A stretch of DNA of 50,000 nt from Paratrimastix pyriformis. Lineage: Eukaryota > Preaxostyla > Paratrimastigidae. Position numbers and translations under genes: made by a program. The DNA is taken from NCBI GenBank assembly GCA_027972325.1, contig JAPMOS010000122.1:1-50000 (forward strand), written 5' to 3'. The notes beneath the pieces were generated by a model, which was given only the letters and a program-made list of their open reading frames with translations, did not search any database and had not been told where the DNA came from. How positions within the stretch are numbered: position 1 is the first letter of the stretch; each line of letters begins with the position of its first letter. Below are positions 12,101-49,730 of the stretch, in pieces.

Positions 12101-14696
12101 CCCTCCCCCCGGGTAGCCGTGACGTGCCCCAGCTTCACGGAGGCGATTCTCGGGGCCACCATCTACGAGGGCTGCTACGACGGCGCCAAGTGCTTCCTGC
12201 GCTGCGAGCAGGGCTACCAGCCCGAGGGCCACTCCGACTGGGAGTGCGTTGGCATTGCCGAGGTCTGGGTGGGTGCGCTACATGTGGGTGAAGGCCCCCC
12301 AATCAAAGGCCACACGCCATCAATTACATGACGGTTTCCGCTTTCCCTTTCGCGACTCGATGGGGTTGTCAATGGATGCCATGGGGGTGGTGGTGGTGGC
12401 AGGGTCTCTCGCAATATGTCGGAGGCGATATGACATGCAACGGTCCGCCGCTTTTCCGCTTTTCCTCGCCCTTTGCCCTCCGCACGCGGCGTCACTCGCT
12501 TCACGCTGTCTCTTCGGTGGTGGCCCCTCGTCTGTGTGTCCAGCCTTGAACTGCACCCTGGATGAGGAGTGCCTCAACGGGGGTTTCTGCAGTGCGCTCG
12601 GCCAGTGTGTTTGCGCCGCCGGTTGGAGCGGCCCCGCCTGCGCCCATTATGGTCGGTCCAGCGCCACCTTCCGATCATCATCTCCCTGCCGTCCCCTCTC
12701 CTTCCACATTTGATCACGTTTCGGTCGAATTTGCTGGTGGGGGGCAGAGGGCAACTGCACGACAAGCGCCGACTGCCAGCACGGAGGCAGCTGCTTGGGC
12801 ACGGACCCCGCCAGATATTGCAACTGCACGGACGGATGGGATGGCGCCCAATGCCAAGTTCAAAGTCCGTCCGAGCTGCCCAGTCGATGGGGCAGTGCCG
12901 TCGTCGGTCCCCTGGGGGAACCCGTGGCCATCGTCACGACCGCCACTCCCATGTCGCTGTGTGCGCGCAGCCGTCTTTTGCCCGGCCTGGTCGGTCCACC
13001 AATCGGAATTCATCGCTGGCGGCTGCCTGGCTGGTGCCGCCGTGGGGGACCCCTGCAAGGTGGGCTGTGCTGACGGTTTCATCCAGTCGGGCGATGGCTC
13101 CTATTCATGCGATGCCGCCGCACGGTGGACGGGCGGCTCCCTGCTGTGCGTGGGTCTGTGCCGTCCTTCGACCCCGACCCGCACTTCACCACCGGCTCAT
13201 GTTTCGGTTGTGGCAACCAGCCGCCACCTGCCCGGCCCTCACCCCGGCCTATCCTGAGTTGGTCCTGAGCGGGTGCGGCCCCGAGGGGCCTCACGGGGCC
13301 AATTGCACGCTGGGCTGCGCCCCGGGCTACGCGGCCTCGGGGTCGGCCAGTTACCCCTGCACAGGCACGGGCCCAGGCGTCGCCGCCTACACCGGAGGTG
13401 CCGTCAACTGCGTTGGTCTGGGCGTTTCCCAATGTCCTCCATCTCCGCTTAGGCTGTGGATCCTCTGCTTCATCAACGCGTTCTTTGCCCACCACCAGCG
13501 GCCACTTGCCCGGCACTGACGCCGACCGGCCCGCTCCTTGTCGAGTCGGGCTGCCTCGCCAACGGGACCCTGGGCGCCTTGTGCTCCTTGAACTGCTCGG
13601 CTGGATTTTTCGCTTCAGGGGACCCCAACTACACCTGTCTGGGCACCGGGCCTGGGGCTGCCGCCTACGTCGGTGGATCGCTGACTTGCACGCGTCTGTG
13701 GTGAAATCTCTCCGTTCTCGTCATTTCTAAAGCTATTGGGCCGAATCAAAGCCTTTGGGACCTGCCCGCCGCCCGTGGTGGATGCCTCGCGGGCCGTCCT
13801 GTCGGGCTGCGCGGCCGGGGGCGCCGTGGGCAGCTCCTGCAAGCTGCGGTGCGCCGACGGGTACCAGAGCACGGGCGGCTCCGCCGACTACCCCTGCACG
13901 GGCACTATCAGCCCCACCTACACCGGCGGCGCCCTCACCTGCCAAGGTCTCCCAGCGTTCGCTGTTCGACTCGGTCACGACGCGCCCCTCCTCCTCCTCC
14001 TTTTTCTTCGCCACCGCAGCCGTGCAATGCCCCGCCATGCCGCTGGCCCTGGGGCAGGTGGTGGTGTCAGGCTGCGGGGAGGGGCCGCTGGACAGCGGGT
14101 GCACGCTGCGTTGCGAGTCCGGCTACATGCCCTCGGGTGGCTACCAGTACGCATGCACAGGCACCGCCATCGGGGCCGCCAACTACACGGGCGGCTCGCT
14201 GAACTGCTCCCGTCCGTTCGTCGTCCGGTCTCCACCCAGCGATCCTCGTTTCTTCTTGTAGCGGCGCCCTGCTTGTCGAGTGGCGATTGCAACGGGGGCA
14301 CCTGCTCCGCCGTGGGCATCGTCCCCGGCAACTGCACCTGCCTCCCCGGCTGGAGCGGCCCCGGCTGCGCGCACCTCGGTCCGCCTGCGCGTCACCTTCC
14401 GCTCCCCATAAGTGGCATGTGATGCATTCCAAGCTGGCCGCTCAGTGTTTTCTTGTTCACCACCGTCCGCCTGGAACCTCCCTGATGTGCCCGTGCGGGA
14501 TTCCAGAGGGCAACTGCACCGCAGCAGCCGACTGCCTCCACGGAGGGACCTGCCTGGGTGCCGCCCCTGCCAAGTACTGCACATGCCCTCTGGGCTGGGC
14601 CGGGGCCCAATGCCAAGTGCAAAGTCCGCGCAATCTTGGGTGTGAGGTGGGTGTGAGGTGGGTGTGAGGTGGGTGGGTGTGAGGTGGGTGTGAGGT

Positions 14697-14733
<37 letters not shown>

Positions 14734-17700
14734 CTTGATGTACCTGCGTGATGATAGACCCAGAGTTCATGGCCCACTCGCCTCACCTTCACCCTTCCTG
14801 CCTTCTCTTCGTGGTGGACCACCAGCCATTGCATGCGCGGCCTGGCTGCCGCACCTCTCCGAGGTCGTGCTGAGCGGATGCGGCGACCATGCCCCATACG
14901 GGGCCGGCTGCCAGGTGCAGTGCGCCAGCGGGTACATCCAATCCGGGACGGGCGCCTACACGTGCGGCCTCGACGGGCTGTGGGCCGGTGGCTCGTTGGT
15001 TTGCACAGGTCCGTGTGGTTACATCAAGGGCCCGTCCGAATGTAATCGATTTTTCGCCGTCTCGCAGCCGCCACCTGCCCGGCCCTCACACCGGCCTATC
15101 CTGAGCTGGTCCTGAGCGGGTGCGGCCCCGAGGGGCCCCACGGGGCCAATTGCACGCTGGGCTGCGCCCCGGGCTATGCGGCCTCGGGGTCGGACAGTTA
15201 CCCCTGCACGGCCACAGGCCCGGGCACTGCCGCTTACACCGGAGGTGCCGTCAACTGCGTCGGTCTGAATATAACATGCCTCGTGGCTCTTCCAAACCGA
15301 TCCGCAAGGGTTGGTCACCATCTCCAGTCCCTGTGGGATGCTCACATCGCTCGTTGCCGACCTTTGTTGATTCTCGTCCTCGCAGCCGCGACCTGCCCAG
15401 CCCTGGTCCCCGCCGCCCCGGCCATGGTGCTGGCCGGCTGTACGGCCGGGGGGGCGCTGGGCGCCTCGTGCACGCTCGCCTGCCCCGGCGGGTATGTCGC
15501 CTCGGGCAACGCCAGCTACCCCTGCGCGGGCGCCGGGCCTGGGACGGCCGCCTACGTCGGTGGGTCGCTGACGTGCACAGGTCTGCGCTTGTTGAGCCGA
15601 TGGCGATGACCGAGACTCAATGCCTTGTTGTTTTCTTAGCCCCCGGGACCTGCCCGCCCCCCGCGTTGGATGCCTCGCGGGCCGTCCTGTCGGGCTGCGC
15701 GGCCGGGGGCGCCGTGAGCAGCTCCTGCAGGCTGCGGTGCGCCGACGGGTACCAGAGCACGGGCGGCTCCGTCGACTACCCCTGCACGGGCACCACCAGC
15801 CCCACCTACACCGGCGGCACGCTCACCTGCCAAGGTCCGCAGGCAACCACGACACCATCATAATACCGCGCCTGATCGGATTGCCATCACTCAAGGCTCA
15901 TGGATCTGATTGCGTGCGTCCCCACCCGCCGTCCGCACTCGATCACGACGCCCTCCTCCTCCTCCTCCTCCTCCTTCGCCACCGCAGCCGTGCAATGCCC
16001 CGCCCTGCCGCTGGCCCTGGGGCAGGTGGTGGTGTCGGGCTGCGGGGAGGGGCCGCTGGGCAGCGGGTGCACGCTGCGGTGCGAGTCGGGCTACATGCCC
16101 TCGGGCGGCTACCACTACACCTGCACCGGCACCGCCGTGGGGGCCGCCAACTACACGGGCGGCTCGCTGACCTGCTCCCGTCCGCCTGCCTGCCTGACCC
16201 TTCGTCCGATCTCACGGATCGTTGTAGCATCGAAATGTCGTTCGAATACGGATTGCAACGGCGGCACGTGCTCCGCCGTGGGCGTCGTCCCCGGCAACTG
16301 CACCTGCCTCCCCGGCTGGAGCGGCCCCGGCTGTGCGCGCCTGGGTCCGCATGCGCGCCATCATCCGCTCCCCAGAAACAGCATGTGACGCACTCCAAGC
16401 TGGCCGCTCATTGTTCACCACCGCCCACCTCTAACCTCCCTTGTGTGACTGTACGGGTTTTGCCGTCCCCGCCGCCGGCCAGAGGGCAACTGCACCACAG
16501 CAGCTGACTGCCTCCACGGAGGGACCTGCCTGGGTGCCGCCCCTACCAAGTACTGCACATGCCCTCTGGGCTGGACCGGGGCCCAATGCCAAGTGCAAAG
16601 TCCGTGTCTGCCACTACGTGGTCATGGCAGCCGTGGTCGCCTTGCTGCACCTCATCTTCACCCTTCCTGCCTTCTCTTCGTGGTGGACCACCAGCCATTG
16701 CATGCGCGGCCTGGCTGCCGCACCTCTCCGAGCTCGTGCTGAGCGGATGCGGCGACCATGCCCCCTACGGGGCCGGCTGCCAGGTGCAGTGCGCCAGCGG
16801 GTACATCCAATCCGGGACGGGCGCCTACACGTGCGGCCTCGACGGGCTGTGGGCCGGTGGCTCGTTGGTTTGCACAGGTCCGCCCAGGAACTGCACCCAA
16901 GGACCCGTCCGAATGTGGTCGATTGGGGTCGATTGGGGTCGATTGGGGTCGATTGGGGTCGAATGGAATCGAATGGAATCGAATGGAATCGATTTTTTCA
17001 CCGTCGCGCAGCCGCCACCTGCCCGGCCCTCACCCCGGCCTATCCTGAGTTGGTCCTGAGCGGGTGCGGCCCTGAGGGGCCTCACGGGGCCAATTGCACG
17101 CTGGGCTGCGCCCCGGGCTACGCGGCCTCGGGGTCGGCCAGTTACCCCTGCACAGGCACGGGCCCAGGCGTCGCCGCCTACACTGGAGGGGCCCTCAACT
17201 GCGTTGGTCCGGTGCACCTGCCCTTGAAATGTCGCGGATCCGAGAGAGGGATGCTCACATCGCTTGCTGCCGATCCTTGTTGATCCCGTCCTCGCAGCCG
17301 CGACCTGCCCAGCCCTGGTCCCCGCCGCCCCGGCCATGGTGCTGGCCGGCTGTACGGCCGGGGGGGCTCTGGGCGCCTCGTGCACGCTCGCCTGCCCCGG
17401 CGGGTATGTCGCCTCGGGCAACGCCAGCTACCCCTGCGCGGGCGCCGGGCCTGGGACGGCCGCCTACGTCGGTGGGTCGCTGACGTGCACAGGTCTGCGT
17501 TTGATGATCCGATGGCGATGGCCGAGACCCAATGCCTTGTTGTTTTCTTAGCCCCCGGGACCTGCCCGCCCCCCGCGTTGGATGCCTCGCGGGCCGTCCT
17601 GTCGGGCTGCGCGGCCGGGGGCGCCGTGAGCAGCTCCTGCACGCTGCGGTGCGCCGACGGGTACCAGAGCACGGGCGGCTCCGCCGACTACCCCTGCACG

Positions 17701-20700
17701 GGCACCATCAGCCCCACCTACACCGGCGGGGCCCTCACATGCCAAGGTCCGCAGGCACCGGCGCCCGTCATTCATGTCATCAATCCCATCCCAACCACCA
17801 CCTCCTTCTTCGCCACCGCAGCCGTGCAATGCCCCGCCCTGCCGCTGGCCCTGGGGCAGGTGGTGGTGTCGGGCTGCGGTGAGGGGCCGCTGGGCAGCGG
17901 GTGCACGCTGCGGTGCGAGTCGGGCTACATGCCCTCGGGCGGCTACCACTACACCTGCACCGGCACCGCCGTGGGGGCCGCCAACTACACGGGCGGCTCG
18001 CTGACCTGCTCCCGTCCGTTCCTTGGGTTCTCCCCTTGACCCCCGGCTTCCCTTCTGGAACTCCCACTTATGTGCGCACCCCTGGCGCTCCAGTCACCAA
18101 CTCTCTCTTTCCTCCTCCTGGCCTTTCTTCGGGTAGCCGTTGGGTGTCTCTCGAGTGGCGATTGCAACGGGGGCACCTGCTCCGCTGTGGGCAGCGTTCC
18201 CGGCAACTGCACCTGCCTCCCCGGCTGGAGCGGCCCCGGCTGCGCGCACCACGGTCCGTGGCCACCCCCACGCGATTGCGCTGCCGCCCGGATGTGGATG
18301 CGTTCTTCGACTGACCAGCGGCATCTTGTGCCCGCCACACACACACTCCCATAGATGGCAATTGCACCACGGATGCGGACTGTGCCCACGGGGGCACCTG
18401 CCGTGGGACGGCACCTACGAAGACCTGCTCCTGCCCTGTGGGTTACTCGGGCCCCCGCTGCCTGACCCTCGGTCTGACCCCGCCCTCCCACTCCGAGCGG
18501 TGGTGGGCTCATCTGATCATCGTGTGCACGCTGACAGACGGGGACTGCACCACGAACGCGGACTGCGCCAATGGCGGCTCATGTGTGGGTTCGGCGCCAA
18601 ACCGCACCTGTGTCTGCACCGCCGGGTACTCGGGGCCGCAGTGTGGAACCCACGGTCTGCCACGCCCCCCGTCACGCCCACGCCCACGCCCACCCACCCC
18701 GGCCAGAACAATCGGTTGTTCTCCACTCTGGCTGACTCGCCATCCGGTGCTCTCCGCTCTGCCTGACGCGCACTTTGAACTGGCCCTGCCGTACCCAGAG
18801 GGCCTGTGCGCCCGGGACACGGACTGTGCCCATGGCGGCAATTGCACAGGATCATCACCGGCGCGCACCTGTGCCTGCGCGGTCGGATACTCGGGCCCTC
18901 TGTGCCAGGACACAGGTCCACCCCACGCCCCCAGTCCCGATTTGCCCCTCTGCCCCTCGCGCCCGTCCAGGTGCTTCTTTGCATCTCTTTGCTCATTTGC
19001 GGTCGTTTCACCACCGGTGCTGGCAGAGGGCAACTGTACCTTGGATTCGGATTGCAACGGGGGCGTCTGCACCGGGGTCGCTCCCACCCGCACCTGTGCA
19101 TGTCCCACCGGGTACTCGGGCAAGAACTGCGAGACCCACGGTCTGCCGGCGGCATCCTTGCCGGGCACCACCATCTCACTTCCGGCACGGCACGTCGCCA
19201 CTCGGGGTTTGCGCAGAGGGCAGCTGCACGGGCGACAACCAGTGCCACCACGGGGCCATCTGTGTGGGGCCGGCCCCCGGCCGCTACTGTAATTGCACGG
19301 CAGGCTGGGGCGGCCCCACCTGCAACACCACACGTCTGTGCAATGGGACCCGGCAGCTGGATGCGCGGCCTGTGCGTTGTAATGTGTATGGGTGTCATGT
19401 GTCCCAGTCATTCTATGCGTTATAATGTGTAAGGGCCCAGTCTTTCTATGCGTTGGAATGTGTATGGGTGTCCCAGTCTTGCTATGCGTTGTAATGTGTA
19501 TGGGCCCAGTCTTTCTATGTGTCTGTATGCAATGCGCGCGGCGTCCAAACGGGTTCACCGGGATGATCTCATGCCCGTTTGGTCTCTATCCCGTAGTCCC
19601 GGCTGGCGATCCCTGTCTGACCGACACCGAGTGTCAGGCCGGGGGCGACTTCAACGCCACCTGCGCGTCGATTCTCCTCGGCGCCTCGCGGGCGTTCGCG
19701 AACGACGTCAGCCCCTTCGTGGTCGCCTTCCGCTGCCGCTGCTCGGCCGGCTTCGTGGGATCCTTCTGCCGGCCGGCCCCAAGCTTCGGCTTGGTCATCG
19801 CGTTGAGCGTCGCACTGCCGATCCTCTTCCTGGCCCTCTTCTTCGCCAGCTGGTGGCTCTGCTGCCTGCGCCGGCGCCGTTCGGCCGCGGCGGAGAAGCC
19901 GATTAAGGCTGAGCTGGCTGACAGGGCCGAGACCGTCTTCAGCCCGCTGATCTCCCGCCGGCGGCCCTCGGCCCCCCAGGCCGAAACGACGGTGAGCCTG
20001 GTCACCCCGGTGCCCGTCCCCGTGACGACGCGCACCTTTGTGACGCCCGTACCCGTCGACCGGCCGGCGTCCCGGCCGGCATCGTCACCCTCCCAGCAGG
20101 AGGAGCAGCCCAGCAGCACCGATGTGACCTCCGGCGGCCCCGAATCTCCCACGGATGGTATGGCGGCCCAGGCGCCGCACACGGCCAGCTTCCACAGCGT
20201 CAACCTGGGCACGGGCCGCGAGACGGACGTCCTGCAGATCACGACCTCGGTCGTCCCGGGCTCGTCCCGTGGCAGCCTGCCGGGCGACGGCTGGGGCAGC
20301 GAGGCCGACATGACAGACGCTTCTATGAGCGCCAAGGACGGAGCCACCGCAGCCTCGGTTTCCGTGCCCACGCTGCAGCCCCTGAAGAAGCCCGCGACCC
20401 TCTCGGCCCTCCCGGACGACGACCAGGAGACCTCACCGCCCACCCAGCGGCGCGGCCCCGCGAAGGAGCTTGCTCCGCTCGAGCTGTCCCCGTCTGCCTC
20501 CTCGGGGGGCCTGCTCACGGGCACCCTGCCCCTCGGGGTGAGCACCCCGGCCACGGGCATGGGGCCGATCACCCCGGGCACTCTGCCTCTTGGGGCGAGC
20601 ACCCCGGCCACCGCAGGCCCGGTTTCCTTGGCCGGGCCGATGACCCCGGCGGGAGGCCTCACGACCCCCGTCACACCCACGTCGACCATCGCCCACGTGG

Positions 20701-20843
20701 CGGCCATGCTGGGCCTGGAGGACCACCCCACCCTGAGCGACCCCGCCGATGCCACCCATCGTGCGGGGGGCCTCGACATGCCCCCGGTGTCCGAGAGGGC
20801 CGCCCTGTCGGTCGGCGAGACCCCCGAGCCACACGGCGCCTAG
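5505..20843 (+). CDS. Giant modular surface protein: C-type lectin, 16 EGF-like, 29 sushi-like modules, one membrane span
   Basis: Fifty-two exons sum to 9,165 nt, an exact multiple of three, giving 3,054 residues. Order: signal peptide (MPRYFIVLLLVFSSLF), C-type lectin domain, two EGF, seven sushi-like, two EGF, seven sushi-like, two EGF, then three cassettes each of five sushi-like plus two EGF, four more EGF, a Cys cluster, a membrane span and a tail of about 325 residues. From exon 4 onward almost every module is one exon with phase 1 at both ends, the classic arrangement for exon shuffling. All but one intron start GT and nearly all start GTC. The family of such mosaic proteins acts in adhesion or recognition outside the cell; ligand and partners are unknown. 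The gene is separated from a divergent EGF/membrane gene by a MITE, and is convergent with the giant minus-strand gene. Confidence 0.8.
6143..6489 (+). CDS. Exons 4-5: two EGF-like modules
   Basis: Exons 6143-6290 (phase 0 in, 1 out) and 6400-6489 (phase 1-1). Exon 4 first supplies the last Cys of the lectin domain (DALCRAAS) and then an EGF-like unit with CICSSGEFFGPLC. Exon 5 reads CTDCTHGACANSTCTCQYGY, GGETC. A 28-base poly-C run just before 6143 acts as the acceptor tract. Confidence 0.72.
6622..9012 (+). CDS. Exons 6-12: first block of seven sushi-like modules
   Basis: Exons 6622-6822, 7028-7222, 7319-7432 plus 7541-7621 (one module split by an intron after GYT), 7721-7915, 8084-8281, 8501-8695 and 8818-9012. 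Each module is about 65 residues and starts with CPAL or CPPP, then SGC-x2-GG-x-LG-x2-C-T-L-x-C-x3-GY, Y-P-C-x-G-T and GG-x-L-T-C. This resembles the sushi/CCP fold but carries six cysteines, two more than the usual four. The intron after 9012 starts GCCCGC, a likely GC-AG intron. Confidence 0.78.
9164..9550 (+). CDS. Exons 13-14: EGF-like pair
   Basis: Exons 9164-9268 and 9434-9550, both phase 1-1. The first gives CRNGGACTAGQCVCTPGWSG, the second starts EGNCTSNVDC and ends CSCPLGWGGPLC. This first/second pairing recurs at 12544, 14262, 16228 and 18137. Confidence 0.78.
9735..12442 (+). CDS. Exons 15-21: second block of seven sushi-like modules
   Basis: Exons 9735-9823 plus 10003-10111 (split module, phase 0), 10316-10510, 10615-10806, 11010-11204, 11391-11588, 11772-11966, and 12117-12262 plus 12403-12442 (split, phase 0). 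The module at 11391 is nearly identical to that at 8084 and the one at 11772 to that at 8501, so parts of the first block were copied. The last module (12117) is the most divergent and shorter between its second and third cysteines. Confidence 0.76.
11623..11710 (+). repeat. 8-bp tandem repeat (GCGGACGA), about 11 copies
   Basis: Perfect tandem units inside the intron between exons 11391-11588 and 11772-11966. It reads open in several frames but lies between a clear donor and acceptor. Confidence 0.9.
11971..12048 (+). pseudogene. Decayed half of a sushi-like module inside an intron
   Basis: Starting just after the donor at 11967, the sequence matches the second half of the preceding module (SADYPCT, then TGGTLTC and a donor-like GGTCAG). 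It carries an in-frame TAG between the two parts and has no acceptor of its own. It looks like a copied exon end that was never, or is no longer, spliced in. Confidence 0.7.
12544..12864 (+). CDS. Exons 22-23: EGF-like pair
   Basis: Exons 12544-12651 (CLNGGFCSALGQCVCAAGWS) and 12748-12864 (EGNCTTSADC, CNCTDGWDGAQC), phase 1-1. The donor of the first is GTCGGT. Confidence 0.77.
12971..14623 (+). CDS. Cassette A: five sushi-like and two EGF-like exons
   Basis: Exons 12971-13153, 13221-13415, 13499-13693, 13752-13946, 14020-14211 (sushi-like), 14262-14378 and 14507-14623 (EGF-like), all phase 1-1. The first module has a Trp before the last Cys (RWTGGSLLC), as true sushi domains do. The acceptor at 13751 has a poor pyrimidine tract. 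Two further copies of this seven-exon order follow. Confidence 0.78.
14640..14733 (+). repeat. GGTGTGA-type repeat ending in a 37-base poly-G run
   Basis: Several 11-bp GAGGTGGGTGT units (14641-14696) run into poly-G (14697-14733) on the sense strand of an intron. Most other long homopolymer tracts in introns of this window are C on the sense strand. Confidence 0.85.
14826..16599 (+). CDS. Cassette B: five sushi-like and two EGF-like exons
   Basis: Exons 14826-15008, 15068-15262, 15386-15580, 15640-15834, 15988-16179, 16228-16344 and 16483-16599, phase 1-1. Each exon corresponds in order to one in cassettes A and C. Exon 14826-15008 differs from 16695-16877 by very few bases. Introns of B and C are also alignable but less alike than the exons. 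Confidence 0.8.
16695..18471 (+). CDS. Cassette C: five sushi-like and two EGF-like exons
   Basis: Exons 16695-16877, 17012-17206, 17298-17492, 17552-17746, 17822-18013, 18137-18253 and 18355-18471, phase 1-1. Near-identical to cassette B through its sushi-like exons and first EGF exon. The second EGF exon (18355) belongs to a different subtype that continues downstream. Confidence 0.8.
16921..16990 (+). repeat. 10-bp tandem repeat (GATTGGGGTC, GAATGGAATC)
   Basis: Four GATTGGGGTC-type units followed by three GAATGGAATC-type units inside the intron between exons 16695-16877 and 17012-17206. The matching intron of cassette B lacks this array. Confidence 0.9.
18538..19333 (+). CDS. Exons 45-48: four further EGF-like modules
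   Basis: Exons 18538-18654, 18799-18915, 19027-19140 and 19217-19333, phase 1-1, each 38-39 residues. Together with 18137 and 18355 they form a run of six EGF-like modules next to the membrane. Pattern: D/E-G-x-C-T-x4-C-x-GG-x-C-x-G-x-AP-x-R-T-C-x-C-x-x-GYSG-x-x-C. Confidence 0.78.
19597..20843 (+). CDS. Last exon: Cys cluster, transmembrane helix and cytoplasmic tail
   Basis: One exon of 1,247 nt in phase 1 from an acceptor CCCGTAG. Residues about 2640-2700 hold a Cys-containing juxtamembrane unit (CLTDTEC, CRCSAGFVGSFC). A hydrophobic segment follows (VIALSVALPILFLALFFA), then a basic stop-transfer run (CLRRRRS). The tail of about 325 residues is rich in Ser, Thr, Pro and Gly with imperfect repeats (LVTPVPVPV / FVTPVPV; TLPLGVSTPAT / TLPLGASTPAT). 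No kinase or other folded domain is visible. Stop TAG 20841-20843. Confidence 0.82.
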
Positions 20844-20968
20844 TGCCTCTCACTTTTTTCTCGGCTTTTGGCTGATTGTTACGGATGGGCTGTTCGGCTT
20901 CTTTGGTTTTCGGTTATTTGGTATTTTTGTTTTGGTGGGTGTTTTTTAAATGCCGCCGAAAAAATTTT
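20844..20968. other. Convergent 3' spacer, first part
   Basis: T- and G-rich sequence after the stop of the modular gene. It includes a run of A on the plus strand (20959-20964) that reads as a T-run terminator for the tRNA-Pro gene on the minus strand. Confidence 0.5.
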
Positions 20969-21040
20969 GGGCCACTGGGGGAATCGAACCCCCGACCTCT
21001 CGGACCCGAACCGAGAATCATGCCCCTAGACCAAGTGGCC
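20969..21040 (-). tRNA. tRNA-Pro (anticodon CGG)
   Basis: Seventy-two nt without CCA. The acceptor stem pairs GGCCACT with AGTGGCC, discriminator C. The anticodon arm CTCGG / CCGAG holds loop TTCGGGT, hence anticodon CGG. The T arm GGGGG-TTCGATT-CCCCC is intact, and the D-arm region TGGTCTAGGGGCATGA matches eukaryotic tRNA-Pro. A T-run terminator follows. It lies between two convergent gene ends. Confidence 0.93.
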
Positions 21041-21489
21041 GATATTGGGCATACCGTGGTGACCCTCGATTCGGGCTCGAACAGAGTGGCACGAAAAACG
21101 CTGTTTTCTTCTTCTTTTTCTTTCTCCACTTTTCTTTCTCCTTTTTTTTCTCCACCCAAGAAAGACCGCCCAACTCGAGTCCCGGACCGCTCCTCGTGCG
21201 AACGCAACGACAAAAAAAAGCGACTTTTTTCACTTTCTTTTTTCTTTCTCCTCCACTTCTCCGACGGGGCCGACCTTCCAGCTGGAATTGCAGGACATCC
21301 CTCCTGCGGAGGCAGGGGCACCCAAGGAAGTTGGTTCTGATCACGGCCAGGGCTTGGCAAGCCAGCTGACCGATCATCCGCCCATCCCCATCCATCCATC
21401 CGTGGTGTTAGCCCAAGAGCGGGAGCCCAAAAGAAAAAACAAACGAATCGCAAAAAACGTCCCCCAAAAACGAACACGATACCTCACCC
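21041..21489. other. Spacer downstream of the giant minus-strand gene
   Basis: Mixed T-rich and A-rich stretches (CTTTTTC runs at 21100-21250). It is likely the 3' untranslated region of the minus-strand gene. No further gene is supported. Confidence 0.4.
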
Positions 21490-46742
<25,253 letters not shown>

Positions 46743-47166
46743 AGAGGCAGAAGACGACCGTGGAGGCTTCGCATTTTGGGGACTTCCCGACCGGCTCAAA
46801 TGCGGGGATTTTGTTGGGCTGGGGATGATGCGCCCCTGGCTCGGTTCGAGTGAGAAGTGGCTGCTTGAAAAAAGTGAAAGAAGATCACTTCGTCGGGAAA
46901 ACCCTTGTGGTGGCGGGAAAGAGGTCACAGAGAAGGAGGAAAGAAGAAAAACGGTAGAAGGGAAGAGCCGGTATGACACAAATGGTTGATTTGATGATGT
47001 CAAAATGTCAAGTGAATTGCATTTATTGCAGTCTGGAGAAGATCAGCAGAAAGAAGGGGGATCGATCGATGCTTTCCGTGTTTGGCACTCGAAGACATCC
47101 GCGCCATTTCGAATTTTCTTTGCCGGCGAATGATCATTGTCACTCCGGGCAACTCGACTATTCTGG
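46743..47166. promoter_or_regulatory. Probable shared upstream region of two divergent genes
   Basis: Between the likely start of the Sfi1-like gene and the ATG at 47167. The right part (46970-47166) is clearly AT-richer than the window average. No specific promoter element was identified, and part of the left side may be 5' coding sequence of the minus-strand gene. Confidence 0.4.
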
Positions 47167-49730
<2,564 letters not shown>

